Assembly: GCF_007992095.1 (NCBI RefSeq)
Contig: NZ_BJZP01000018.1
Coordinates: forward strand, 1 to 64,000
Length of the DNA stretch: 64,000 bases
Origin: Paenirhizobium naphthalenivorans
Lineage (GTDB): Bacteria; Pseudomonadota; Alphaproteobacteria; Rhizobiales; Rhizobiaceae
Reading direction: 5' to 3'
Shown: positions 56,558-64,000 of the stretch, in pieces
Layout of the letters: each line of letters begins with the position of its first letter
Position numbering within the stretch: position 1 is the first letter of the stretch
Position numbers and translations under genes: made by a program
The notes under the pieces: generated by a model
Database searches by the model: none
The model's input: only the letters and a program-made list of their open reading frames with translations
Told to the model about the DNA's origin: nothing

Positions 56558-57205
56558 ATGATCATCACCACTGCGGACCATGTGGCGCTCGGGCTCTTGC
56601 AGCTCGTTGCGATCGATCCACGCCTCGAGCCGCTCGCCCATCGCCATGCGCCACTGCCGCTACGACTTACCGAACCCGGCTTTGCCGGGCTCGCCCACAT
56701 CATCGTCTCGCAGATGGTGTCGCGCGCCAGCGCCGAGGCGATCTGGAGCCGCATTCTTGAGGCAACGGGCGAGGCTCCTAGCGCGCAAACCTATCTGGCG
56801 CTCGATGCCGCCGTCGTCGCCGGTCTCGGCCTGTCGCGCGCCAAGGCATCCACGCTGGAGGGTGTCGCTCGCGCAGTCGCCTCTAATGCTCTCGACCTTT
56901 CCGTCATCTCGAGCCTTGACGCCGATGAGGCGATCACCCGGCTGACGGCGCTCAAGGGCATCGGTCTGTGGACGGCGGAGGTCTATCTGATGTTCTGCTG
57001 TGGTCATCCCGACGTCTTTCCCGCCGGCGACGTGGCGCTTCGTGCCGCCGTCGGCGACGCCTTCGGCCATGAGGCTCGCCCCGACATTCGGACGGTGGCG
57101 GAGCTTGCCGAGGCGTGGCGGCCCTGGCGGTCGATCGCGGCGCGGCTTTTCTGGGCGTACTATGCCGCTCGCACCGGCCGGGAGGCCGCTCCCGCGGGAG
57201 CCTGA
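56558..57205 (+). CDS. DNA-3-methyladenine glycosylase (AlkA-like)
   Basis: 215 residues from the ATG at 56558. HhH motif LKGIGLWTAEVYL at 132-144 and catalytic D158 in PAGDVALRA. Removes alkylated bases. Lacks the N-terminal TBP-like domain of E. coli AlkA, the short form common in alphaproteobacteria. Divergent from gluQRS, 52 bp apart. Confidence 0.92.
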   Translation: MIITTADHVALGLLQLVAIDPRLEPLAHRHAPLPLRLTEPGFAGLAHIIVSQMVSRASAEAIWSRILEATGEAPSAQTYLALDAAVVAGLGLSRAKASTLEGVARAVASNALDLSVISSLDADEAITRLTALKGIGLWTAEVYLMFCCGHPDVFPAGDVALRAAVGDAFGHEARPDIRTVAELAEAWRPWRSIAARLFWAYYAARTGREAAPAGA

Positions 57206-57302
57206 GGTGCCCGAATGGTCGGCTTTGAAAGGGGGGCTTCACAAGGCTGTCATAACGGACCTAATATAAAAGGGTAGGTGCCGAATCGATCAGGAGAATG
57301 CC

Positions 57303-57860
57303 TTGACGATTGCAGTCTCACCCCAGTCCTTGCCGGCGCTCGTCTTGAATGCCGACTACAGGCCGCTGAGTTACTATCCCTTGTCGTTGTGGTCCTGGCA
57401 GGACGCGATCAAGGCGGTCTTCCTTGACCGTGTGAACATTATCGCCGAATACGACCACTCCGTCTGTTCGCCGAGCTTTTCCATGCGGCTGCCGAGCGTC
57501 GTCAGCCTCAAGACCTATGTGCAGCCGACCCGCAATCCGGCGTTCACCCGCTTCAATGTCTTCCTGCGCGACAGGTTCCAGTGTCAGTATTGCAGCTCTG
57601 ACGAGGATCTGACCTTCGATCATGTGATCCCGCGGGCGCATGGTGGCGAGACGACCTGGGAGAATGTCGTGGCGGCCTGCTCGCCCTGCAATCTGCGCAA
57701 GGGCAGCAAACTGCCGAAACAGGCGCAGATGTTCCCGCATCAGAAGCCCTATCGCCCGACCGTGCAGGACCTGCACAACAACGGACGGCTATTCCCCCCC
57801 AATCACTTGCATGAGAGCTGGGTCGACTATCTCTACTGGGATTCCGAACTGCAGCCGTGA
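57303..57860 (+). CDS. HNH endonuclease domain protein
   Basis: 185 residues from a TTG with GGAG upstream. C94-x2-C97, the HNH core FDHVIPRAHGGETTWENVV (D106, H107, N121) and C126-x2-C129. This very conserved single-copy protein is found in most alphaproteobacteria and is likely a genome-maintenance nuclease rather than a mobile homing enzyme. Confidence 0.92.
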   Translation: MTIAVSPQSLPALVLNADYRPLSYYPLSLWSWQDAIKAVFLDRVNIIAEYDHSVCSPSFSMRLPSVVSLKTYVQPTRNPAFTRFNVFLRDRFQCQYCSSDEDLTFDHVIPRAHGGETTWENVVAACSPCNLRKGSKLPKQAQMFPHQKPYRPTVQDLHNNGRLFPPNHLHESWVDYLYWDSELQP

Positions 57861-57887
57861 GGAACTGCTCGGGCCGATCGTGCGCGG

Positions 57888-58403
57888 CTACGCCGGACGT
57901 TTGCGGAATGTTGCCCACAGTGCGATGGCGGCCAACGCCGCGCTGGTCAGCACGTTCCAACCGGCAAAGGACAGTCCGAGCACGCGCAGCGTGGCGTCGG
58001 TGCAGGACGGTGCCTTGGTCGAATTCAGCGCTTCCAGCACATTGACCGGCGCTTCCGCACTCGTTGCGCCGATCGTGCAGCTGGCGGGACCTTCCCAGAA
58101 CTTCCACTCGACACCGGCGTGATAGGTGCCGAGCCCTATGCTGACGATCATAAGGACGGCGATGACGGCGATCAGGCCGCGCGTGACGATCGGCGGCAGC
58201 TTGAACAGTGACGACAACACGGCCAGCGCGCCGACGCCGACGCCGATATAGTAAGGATTGCGCTGCAACAGGCAGAGCGCACAGGGAATATATCCGCCGA
58301 TATGCTCGAAGCCGAGCGCCGAGCCGACGACCACCGCCATGCCAAGCGTGAGGACTGCGGCGACAGTGGTATCGGATTTCAGGAGGGCGTCTGGAAGGTT
58401 CAT
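57888..58403 (-). CDS. dsbB: disulfide bond formation protein B
   Basis: 171 residues, four transmembrane segments. C41-A-L-C44 and a second pair C109/C134 in the second periplasmic loop. Reoxidises DsbA and passes electrons to quinones. 13 bp downstream of the YqaA-like gene on the same strand. Confidence 0.92.
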   Translation of the reverse strand: MNLPDALLKSDTTVAAVLTLGMAVVVGSALGFEHIGGYIPCALCLLQRNPYYIGVGVGALAVLSSLFKLPPIVTRGLIAVIAVLMIVSIGLGTYHAGVEWKFWEGPASCTIGATSAEAPVNVLEALNSTKAPSCTDATLRVLGLSFAGWNVLTSAALAAIALWATFRKRPA

Positions 58404-58416
58404 TGTCTCGCTCTCG

Positions 58417-58998
58417 TCAGAATACGAACTTGATCAGGTAGAAGCCGCCGATGAGCAGCACTATGAACAGGGTGAAAAGAAGGCTGAGATATTTCTCGAT
58501 GAAGATCCGGATCGGCTCTCCATAGTGTCCAAGCAGCCAGGAGACGAGGAAGAAGCGTGCGGCTCTGCCGACGATGCTGACCACGGTGAAGACGAAGAAA
58601 TTGAGGCCGGTCGCTCCGGAAAAAATCGTCAGAACCTTGTAGGGAAAGGGCGTTACGGCAGCGAAAAGCACGCCCCAGCCACCCCATTTGTTATACCAGG
58701 CGACCACCTGCTCGAAGGCGTCCTCCTTGCCGTAGAAGGCGAGGATCGGCCGGCCGACGGTTTCGTAGAGGAACATACCGATCGCATAACCAAGGAAGGC
58801 GCCGAGCACCGAGGCAATCGTGCAAATCAGCGCCAGCCTGATCCAGTTTGCCGGCTTGGCGAGTGTCATGGGAATCAGCAGCACATCCGGCGGAATCGGG
58901 AAAAACGAGCTTTCGGCGAAGGAGACGCCGAACAGCGCTTTTTCGGCGTGACGCGTTCCCGCCAGTGACATGGTCCAGTTATAGAGCCGACGCAGCAT
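58417..58998 (-). CDS. YqaA-like DedA-family membrane protein
   Basis: 193 residues, four to five hydrophobic segments, SFFPIPPDVLLIPM and GAFLGYAIG typical of the SNARE-associated/DedA YqaA branch; these proteins are linked to membrane lipid homeostasis. Upstream of dsbB. Confidence 0.9.
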   Translation of the reverse strand: MLRRLYNWTMSLAGTRHAEKALFGVSFAESSFFPIPPDVLLIPMTLAKPANWIRLALICTIASVLGAFLGYAIGMFLYETVGRPILAFYGKEDAFEQVVAWYNKWGGWGVLFAAVTPFPYKVLTIFSGATGLNFFVFTVVSIVGRAARFFLVSWLLGHYGEPIRIFIEKYLSLLFTLFIVLLIGGFYLIKFVF

Positions 58999-59189
58999 GG
59001 CGTTTATCCTGATCTTTAAGGTCGAGCGGTTTTATTCAAGCGCCGCGCGACTGTAAATGGTTCACGCTGCGACGCATCATTCCGGTCGAAAAAAATCGCG
59101 TGAACGGGGATCGGGTGAAAAAGGCGGTTGACCGGGTCGGCGTGCTTCGTATAGTCCGGCGCTGTCCTACCGACATATGACGCTTCTGT

Positions 59190-59274
59190 GCCCCATTGGC
59201 GGAACTGGTAGACGCGCTCGACTCAAAATCGAGTTCCGAAAGGAGTGCTGGTTCGATTCCGGCATGGGGCACCA
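59190..59274 (+). tRNA. tRNA-Leu (anticodon CAA)
   Basis: Acceptor GCCCCAT/ATGGGGC, D arm with GGCGGAACTGGTAGACGC, anticodon stem CTCGA/TCGAG with loop CTCAAAA giving anticodon CAA, long class II variable arm, T arm GTTCGATTC, and encoded CCA. Class II leucine tRNA. Confidence 0.97.
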
Positions 59275-59526
59275 TGCGATCATTTTCCCGTTCCTTGATC
59301 GATCACACGGCGATTCCCTTTGCCGTCGCTCCGCTCTTGCGTCCGGCAGCCTCGGCCGGGCATACGGTGGTCGGGCCCAGGTTCAGGCAGGAACAGATAA
59401 TGTAATACCGCCGCGTTCGACGACTGAACATATGAGCGTGGCCATGTCGGGGCGGCGGCTCACGGCAGGGTGGTAGTGTCGCACCCGTCGGGCTGGGATC
59501 CAGCACCGACCGGGTCCTCAAGGCCT

Positions 59527-59970
59527 TCACCCCTTGGTGCTGGTCTCTTTATCCAGATGCGCCAGCAGCGTCTTTAATTCGCCGGCGCGCACCATCTGGG
59601 CCGGAGTCCGGTCGCCGAGTTCGGCGAGGTGCTGGCTGCGATACCATTTTTCCGCGGCGTCCATCGACCCCAGGTGTCTGATCACGCGCCCGAGGATCAG
59701 CCGCTTGGCTTCCGCCGCCGGCATTTCGCCGCCTTCGATGGCGGCGCCAACCTGCATCAGCGTCGATCGCATCGCCCGCTGTTTCATGGCCTGGCGGTTG
59801 GCCGCCACAGCTGGATGTACGGGCGCGAAAATATTGACCTTGGCCGTTGTCGGTCGATCCTCGACTGGCTGGTCACGTTTCGCGTTGAGCTTCTTCGGTA
59901 GCAGCCCCGCATCCACGGTCACTTGCTTGACGGGTTGAACCAGACGGGTGTTCTTGCCGGGGGATTTCAT
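59527..59970 (-). CDS. hypothetical protein with antitoxin Xre/MbcA/ParS-like C-terminus
   Basis: 147 residues. Basic N-terminus; the C-terminal segment (RSQHLAELGDRTPAQMVRAGE) looks like the DUF2384 toxin-binding domain of Xre/MbcA/ParS antitoxins. No RES-domain toxin gene is beside it; neighbours are tRNA-Leu and an acyl-CoA synthetase. An orphan antitoxin-like protein or a false resemblance. Confidence 0.5.
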   Translation of the reverse strand: MKSPGKNTRLVQPVKQVTVDAGLLPKKLNAKRDQPVEDRPTTAKVNIFAPVHPAVAANRQAMKQRAMRSTLMQVGAAIEGGEMPAAEAKRLILGRVIRHLGSMDAAEKWYRSQHLAELGDRTPAQMVRAGELKTLLAHLDKETSTKG

Positions 59971-60203
59971 GGGATGTTCTTTGCCAACTCTATAAGGAAT
60001 TCATGGTGATGCGGCGCTTCAGGGTGGGGGCGTCATGTGCTGCCTGCCAGCCTCGGCCTTCGCTGGAAGGTTAGCATGCCGCTCCAAAGGGTGTCCAGCA
60101 GCGCTCTCCGCTCTCCGTAGCCCGACCCCGTGCATTATGCGTGTCCATTGTGCAATTGCGAAATGGATGGTAGCAAAATGGCAAAGTGAAACGGAAAACC
60201 GGC

Positions 60204-61841
60204 ATGTTTCTGCCCGAAAGCAGCTCCTACGATCGCATTTTTCGCGATTTCTCGTGGGAAATACCTGAGAACTTCAATATAGGCCGCGTCGTCAGCGACG
60301 ACTGGGCAAGGCGCGATCCGGACCGCATCTGCCTTGAGCATTTCTCGGCGGACGGCAATCATCTGTCGATGACCTACGGCACACTTGCGGCCAGGTCGGC
60401 GGGATTCGCAAATTCGCTGACTGCGCTGGGCGTTCAGCCGGGCGACCGCGTCGCGCTTCTCCTGCCGCAATCGTTCGAGACGGTGATTGCCCATGTGGCA
60501 ATTTACAAGATGGGCGCGGTCGCCCTGCCTCTTGCCCTGCTGTTCGGTGCCGAGGCGCTCGAATACCGACTGGTCGCTGCGAGCGCCAAGGCAATCGTCA
60601 CCAATGATTTCGGTCTCTCGCGACTCGAGGAAATCCGGTCGCGCCTGCCTGCCCTTGAACACGTGATCTCGACCGCCGCCGCCGCGGGCGAGGTGCACTC
60701 CTTTGCCGCCCTGGTCGACGCCCAGCCACCGGTCTTTGCGGTCGCCGACACCGGACCCGACACGCCGGCGTTGATGATCTTTACTTCGGGCACCACCGGT
60801 CCCCCGAAGGGCGCGCTGCACGGCCACCGGGTCCTGCCTGGCCATATTCCTGGTTTCCAGATGGTGCATGATTTCCTGCCCAGGGACGGCGACAAGATGT
60901 GGACGCCATCAGACTGGGCCTGGGCGGGCGGTCTCCTCAATGCGTTGCTTCCGGCACTGATGCTCGGCGTGCCGGTCGTCTCGTCGCCGGCGCAAAAATT
61001 CGATCCCCATACGGCATTCCGAATCATGTCTGAGATGAAGGTCCGGAACGCCTTCATTCCGCCGACTGCGTTGCGCCTTCTGAAGTCGGTCGACCGGCCG
61101 CTGGAGAAATACGATCTCGTGCTTCGCAGTATCGGCTCGGCCGGGGAATCGCTCGGCCGCGAGACCTATGAATGGGTCAAGGCGACGCTCGGCATCGTGC
61201 CCAACGAATTTTACGGCCAGACCGAGTGCAATTTCGTGCTCGGCTCGGCTGCCCGTCTCGGCGTCACCAGGGCCGGTGCCATCGGACGCGCGGTTCCGGG
61301 CCATCGCGTGGCGATCATCGACGACGAGGGCCGCGAGGTCCCTTCAGGGGAGACCGGCGAGGTGGCGATCGCACGGCCCGATCCGGTGATGTTTCTCGGC
61401 TACTGGAACGACGAGGACGCGACGGCGCGCAAGTTCGTCGGCGACTGGATGAAGACCGGCGACCTCGGTCGCCAGGATGAGAACGGTTATGTGGAATTCT
61501 TCGGCCGCGACGACGACGTGATCACGTCGGCCGGTTACCGTATCGGCCCGGCCGAGATCGAGGACTGTCTAGCCGGTCATCCGGCCGTCAGACTCGCTGC
61601 GGCCGTCGGCAAACCCGATCCGCTGCGCACTGAAATCGTCAAAGCCTTCATCGTTGTCGCGGACGGTTATGTGCCCAGCCCGGCGCTTGCCGACGAGATC
61701 AGCGAGTGGGTCAAACAGCGGCTTTCCATGCACGAGTATCCGCGCGAGGTGGAGTTCATCGATGAGATGCCACTGACGACGAGCGGAAAGGTGATCCGTC
61801 GCCTGCTGCGCGATCGCGAACTCGCTATCGCTGCCGAATAG
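60204..61841 (+). CDS. acyl-CoA synthetase (AMP-binding family)
   Basis: 545 residues from the ATG at 60204; a GTG at 60186 would add six. AMP-binding P-loop FTSGTTGPPKG near 198, YGQTECN, GDWMKTGDLGRQDENGY and the C-terminal lysine in TTSGKVIRR. Activates a carboxylic acid to the CoA thioester; similar to medium-chain/branched acyl-CoA synthetases. Substrate unknown. Confidence 0.9.
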   Translation: MFLPESSSYDRIFRDFSWEIPENFNIGRVVSDDWARRDPDRICLEHFSADGNHLSMTYGTLAARSAGFANSLTALGVQPGDRVALLLPQSFETVIAHVAIYKMGAVALPLALLFGAEALEYRLVAASAKAIVTNDFGLSRLEEIRSRLPALEHVISTAAAAGEVHSFAALVDAQPPVFAVADTGPDTPALMIFTSGTTGPPKGALHGHRVLPGHIPGFQMVHDFLPRDGDKMWTPSDWAWAGGLLNALLPALMLGVPVVSSPAQKFDPHTAFRIMSEMKVRNAFIPPTALRLLKSVDRPLEKYDLVLRSIGSAGESLGRETYEWVKATLGIVPNEFYGQTECNFVLGSAARLGVTRAGAIGRAVPGHRVAIIDDEGREVPSGETGEVAIARPDPVMFLGYWNDEDATARKFVGDWMKTGDLGRQDENGYVEFFGRDDDVITSAGYRIGPAEIEDCLAGHPAVRLAAAVGKPDPLRTEIVKAFIVVADGYVPSPALADEISEWVKQRLSMHEYPREVEFIDEMPLTTSGKVIRRLLRDRELAIAAE

Positions 61842-61854
61842 GTTCACAGCGACC

Positions 61855-63132
61855 CTATTCGGTGAAGCGGCGCGACAGAATCTTCTCGCGCAGGATGCGG
61901 GCAAGATTGCGGGTGTTACGGTACATGTGCAACTGGGTCGCGGCCTGGCGAACGTCGCGGTCGGCATTCGGCTTGAGGCCGATCAGCAACGTTCCCATCT
62001 CCTCGCGCTCCTTCCAGAAGCGGCTCATGATCGAATGGTCCGGCATGGTGCAACTGTCGGTGCGCTCGATATTAGGGTCGTCAAGGTGCCACTCGGTCAG
62101 ATCCGCGACCAGCAGCTTGCCGGGCGAGAAGCGCGCATAGCGTTCGTCAAAGGCCGTTTTCCACGTATAGGCATCTCCAGCCATGATGAACACCACCATC
62201 GAGGCGATGGCCCGGCCGTCGAGGTCGAGTGTGTGGATGCGGACGGCGTCGACTTCCGCAAGGTTGGTGATTGCCTCGCGGGCAAAGGCGGCATGGAAAC
62301 GGTCCATGACCATGGCTGAACGCTTGCGGCCCTTCCAGCCGCTCGCTTCGAGCGCGAGGAATTCTTCCATCCGCATGCGGATTTCCCCGGGTTGGCGGGC
62401 AACGTTGTAGGTGACGTAGCCCTCGCCGCCGAGCAGGCGCAACTGACGGCGCATTTCACGCAGATGAGACTTGGAGATGGTCCCTTTCAGATAGGTGACG
62501 CCATCTTCCTTACTCTCCAGCATCGGCCGGGCGAAAGTGTTGGTCACGGTCAGCGGCAAGTCGCGGCCAATCGCAACCGCCTTGATCAATTGGGCAAAGC
62601 GGCCGTTGAGGCGCAGATCCGGCAATACCAGAACACTTGGCAGCTTGGCCTCGGGGCGGGAAAGCACCTCGAGCAGATTGTCGATCGTTTCGGCGGCGTC
62701 CTCTGCGTCCACCAGCGGCGTGCCCAGCGGTCCGAACGGGTTTGACCACACGCGCAGGATCGAGGGGCCGACGGAGAACCCCGGCTTCTCGATTGAGAAC
62801 GGCATCATCATCCGGACGCGACTGCGATGTTCGTTCTCATCGCGGATGACGGCGAGCCGGATCTGTCGGTCATCGAGCCGTGGCATAGCAGGCGCGAGGA
62901 AGCGCGGGGCGAAGAAGATATTGGCTTCCATCACCCGATAGGTCAGAAAGTCGAGTTCTTCCTGCAGGTCATAACCGACCCGACCCGGATAGAGGCTGAG
63001 CTGTCGTCCGGGTCGGCCGATGTCAAGACGCAAATCAGCAACGGGGCGGCCATCGGCCTCGCGTGCCCGATTGTCGGCCAGTGGGTTGGCGTTTTTGTTC
63101 GAGTTTTCATTGTAGATCGGTGGTTGCACCAT
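61855..63132 (-). CDS. GNAT-fold (BioF2-like) acyl-transferase in an envelope polysaccharide pair
   Basis: 425 residues from the ATG at 63132. A C-terminal GNAT domain (about 215-390) of the Acetyltransf_6/BioF2-like type: ISKSHLREMRRQLRLLGG, GWKGRKRSAMVMD, ASMVVFIMAGDAYTWKTAFDE, RYARFSPGKLLVADL. These act in exopolysaccharide/cellulose or peptidoglycan precursor modification. The start is two bases after the flippase stop. Confidence 0.82.
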   Translation of the reverse strand: MVQPPIYNENSNKNANPLADNRAREADGRPVADLRLDIGRPGRQLSLYPGRVGYDLQEELDFLTYRVMEANIFFAPRFLAPAMPRLDDRQIRLAVIRDENEHRSRVRMMMPFSIEKPGFSVGPSILRVWSNPFGPLGTPLVDAEDAAETIDNLLEVLSRPEAKLPSVLVLPDLRLNGRFAQLIKAVAIGRDLPLTVTNTFARPMLESKEDGVTYLKGTISKSHLREMRRQLRLLGGEGYVTYNVARQPGEIRMRMEEFLALEASGWKGRKRSAMVMDRFHAAFAREAITNLAEVDAVRIHTLDLDGRAIASMVVFIMAGDAYTWKTAFDERYARFSPGKLLVADLTEWHLDDPNIERTDSCTMPDHSIMSRFWKEREEMGTLLIGLKPNADRDVRQAATQLHMYRNTRNLARILREKILSRRFTE

Positions 63133-63134
63133 GA

Positions 63135-64000
63135 TCAGGACGCCCTCGTCTTGTTCAGGATCGCCAGCGGGTCGGCAAAGGCGAAGAGTACTATGCCGAG
63201 CGAGAAACGCACAGCGACATGCAGGAGAAGTGCCTCGACCATCATCGCCGCTGCCGTGGCTGTGGCGGCGCCGGTCAGCCCGTAAAGTGGTATGAGTGTT
63301 ACACTGAGGCAGATATTGGTGGCGAGTGCTCCGACATAGAGAAACACGCAAAGCTGCTGCTTGCCGGCCATGGTGAGGAGCATTTCTCCGGGCCCTACCA
63401 TCGCCTTCGATAGGCTGCCGGCGAACAGGATTGCCATCAACCAGTAGCCGGAGGTGAAGGACTTGCCGAAAAGAGATAGAAGCATGTTGCCGGCAATCAG
63501 AACACTGGTGCCGACCACGAGCGAGGGCCAGAAGCTCCACCGTGCGGTGGCGCCGGCGAACTCGGCGAGCGGACGCATATCGTCGTTGGCCATCATGGCC
63601 GAGTAGCGTGGGGCTGCTGCTGCCTTGACGGCGAAGAGGACGAATTGCACCAGCGCCATGGTCTTGGCAGCCGCGAAGTAGATCGCCACCTGGTCCGGCT
63701 CAAGAAAGAGTCCGACCACCACGACGTCGGAATTGGTGAGGAGAAAGCTAAAGCCTTCGATCAGGAAGATCGGTATCGCCACCTTGAACCAGGCAAGAAA
63801 ATCGATCTTGCGCGGTCCGGTGACGTAGCGTTTCTGCAGCCGACGGTCGATCGCGAAGAACTGGCCGATGCTCGTCACATAGGTTGCGGCCAGCGCGGCC
63901 AACATCGCCGTCGTTGCGGTCCGTGGTGCTCCGAAGACGACTGCGGCCAACATGAAGCCAAGGATCAGTATCGGTCGGATGATATAGGTCGGGCTCAGTG
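63135..64000 (-). CDS. polysaccharide flippase (Wzx/MATE-like), cut by the window edge
   Basis: Open reading continues to the right edge, so the N-terminus is outside the window; 288 residues visible. Eight or more hydrophobic segments of the MurJ/Wzx-like polysaccharide transport superfamily. Coupled to the GNAT-fold gene. It would move a lipid-linked oligosaccharide across the inner membrane. Confidence 0.85.
   Translation of the reverse strand, partial: LSPTYIIRPILILGFMLAAVVFGAPRTATTAMLAALAATYVTSIGQFFAIDRRLQKRYVTGPRKIDFLAWFKVAIPIFLIEGFSFLLTNSDVVVVGLFLEPDQVAIYFAAAKTMALVQFVLFAVKAAAAPRYSAMMANDDMRPLAEFAGATARWSFWPSLVVGTSVLIAGNMLLSLFGKSFTSGYWLMAILFAGSLSKAMVGPGEMLLTMAGKQQLCVFLYVGALATNICLSVTLIPLYGLTGAATATAAAMMVEALLLHVAVRFSLGIVLFAFADPLAILNKTRAS

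Noticed and set aside
57303..57860. HNH nuclease as a mobile or defence gene
   Set aside because: It is a conserved single-copy core protein of alphaproteobacteria, flanked by core genes.
1..64000. CRISPR array or cobalamin riboswitch anywhere in the window
   Set aside because: No regularly spaced direct repeats and no B12-box-like stretch were noticed by reading; a computational scan was not possible.

Overview
The window looks like chromosome of a Rhizobiaceae alphaproteobacterium (Rhizobium/Agrobacterium/Ensifer relatives). The evidence is gene content and order: xerD-accA, aroK-aroB-CorC, BolA/DnaJ-cobS-cobT, ftsE-ftsX, hisC-prephenate dehydrogenase, cpdR, a TIGR02302 protein, lysA-lptM-argH-tlpA, and etfB-etfA-hbd. 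The species cannot be fixed from sequence reading alone.

Bases 1 to about 9,686 form an accessory block beside the 3' end of a tRNA-Arg(CCU) gene. It holds the end of an AAA+ ATPase gene followed by a DUF6414-like gene on the + strand. Facing them on the - strand is a vWA / PP2C phosphatase / protein kinase triad of the TerY-P type, followed by a CoiA-like PD-(D/E)XK nuclease gene. A stand-alone DUF5623-like gene lies on the + strand. A 17-bp perfect hairpin and a degenerate repeat cluster resembling an insertion-sequence end lie between that gene and the tRNA. No integrase is present in the visible part; the left end of the block is outside the window. TerY-P triads have reported antiphage activity, so this is the most likely place for an unusual system. 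The new element would be the company the triad keeps: a Zn-finger nuclease plus an ATPase/DUF6414 pair.

From 9,687 to 30,000 the genes are core: M20 amidohydrolase, D,D-carboxypeptidase, a His-rich CobW GTPase, an L,D-transpeptidase lipoprotein coupled to a TusA-like protein, accA, xerD, the shikimate genes aroK and aroB, a CorC-like protein, BolA, a J-domain protein, the aerobic cobaltochelatase genes cobS and cobT, a phytase-like esterase, a queuosine-precursor transporter, rpmB, a DUF3108 protein, an EamA exporter and a YhhN protein.

From 29,900 to 46,900: a cupin gene broken by an in-frame TGA and coupled to gloB, a methyltransferase, hisC plus prephenate dehydrogenase, DUF2125, a ChaC-like enzyme, an acyltransferase, a YdcF-like protein, ftsX and ftsE, hpt, cpdR, TIGR02302, lysA, lptM and argH.

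From 46,900 to the right edge: tlpA, a SulP transporter behind a strongly structured leader RNA, the fatty-acid electron-transfer genes (etfB, etfA, 3-hydroxyacyl-CoA dehydrogenase), a rhomboid protease, cobalamin adenosyltransferase, a small membrane protein, an SDR, a BrkB-like protein, gluQRS, an AlkA-like glycosylase, an HNH protein, dsbB, a YqaA protein, tRNA-Leu(CAA), an antitoxin-like protein, an acyl-CoA synthetase, and a coupled pair of envelope-polysaccharide genes (GNAT-fold protein and a flippase cut by the window edge).
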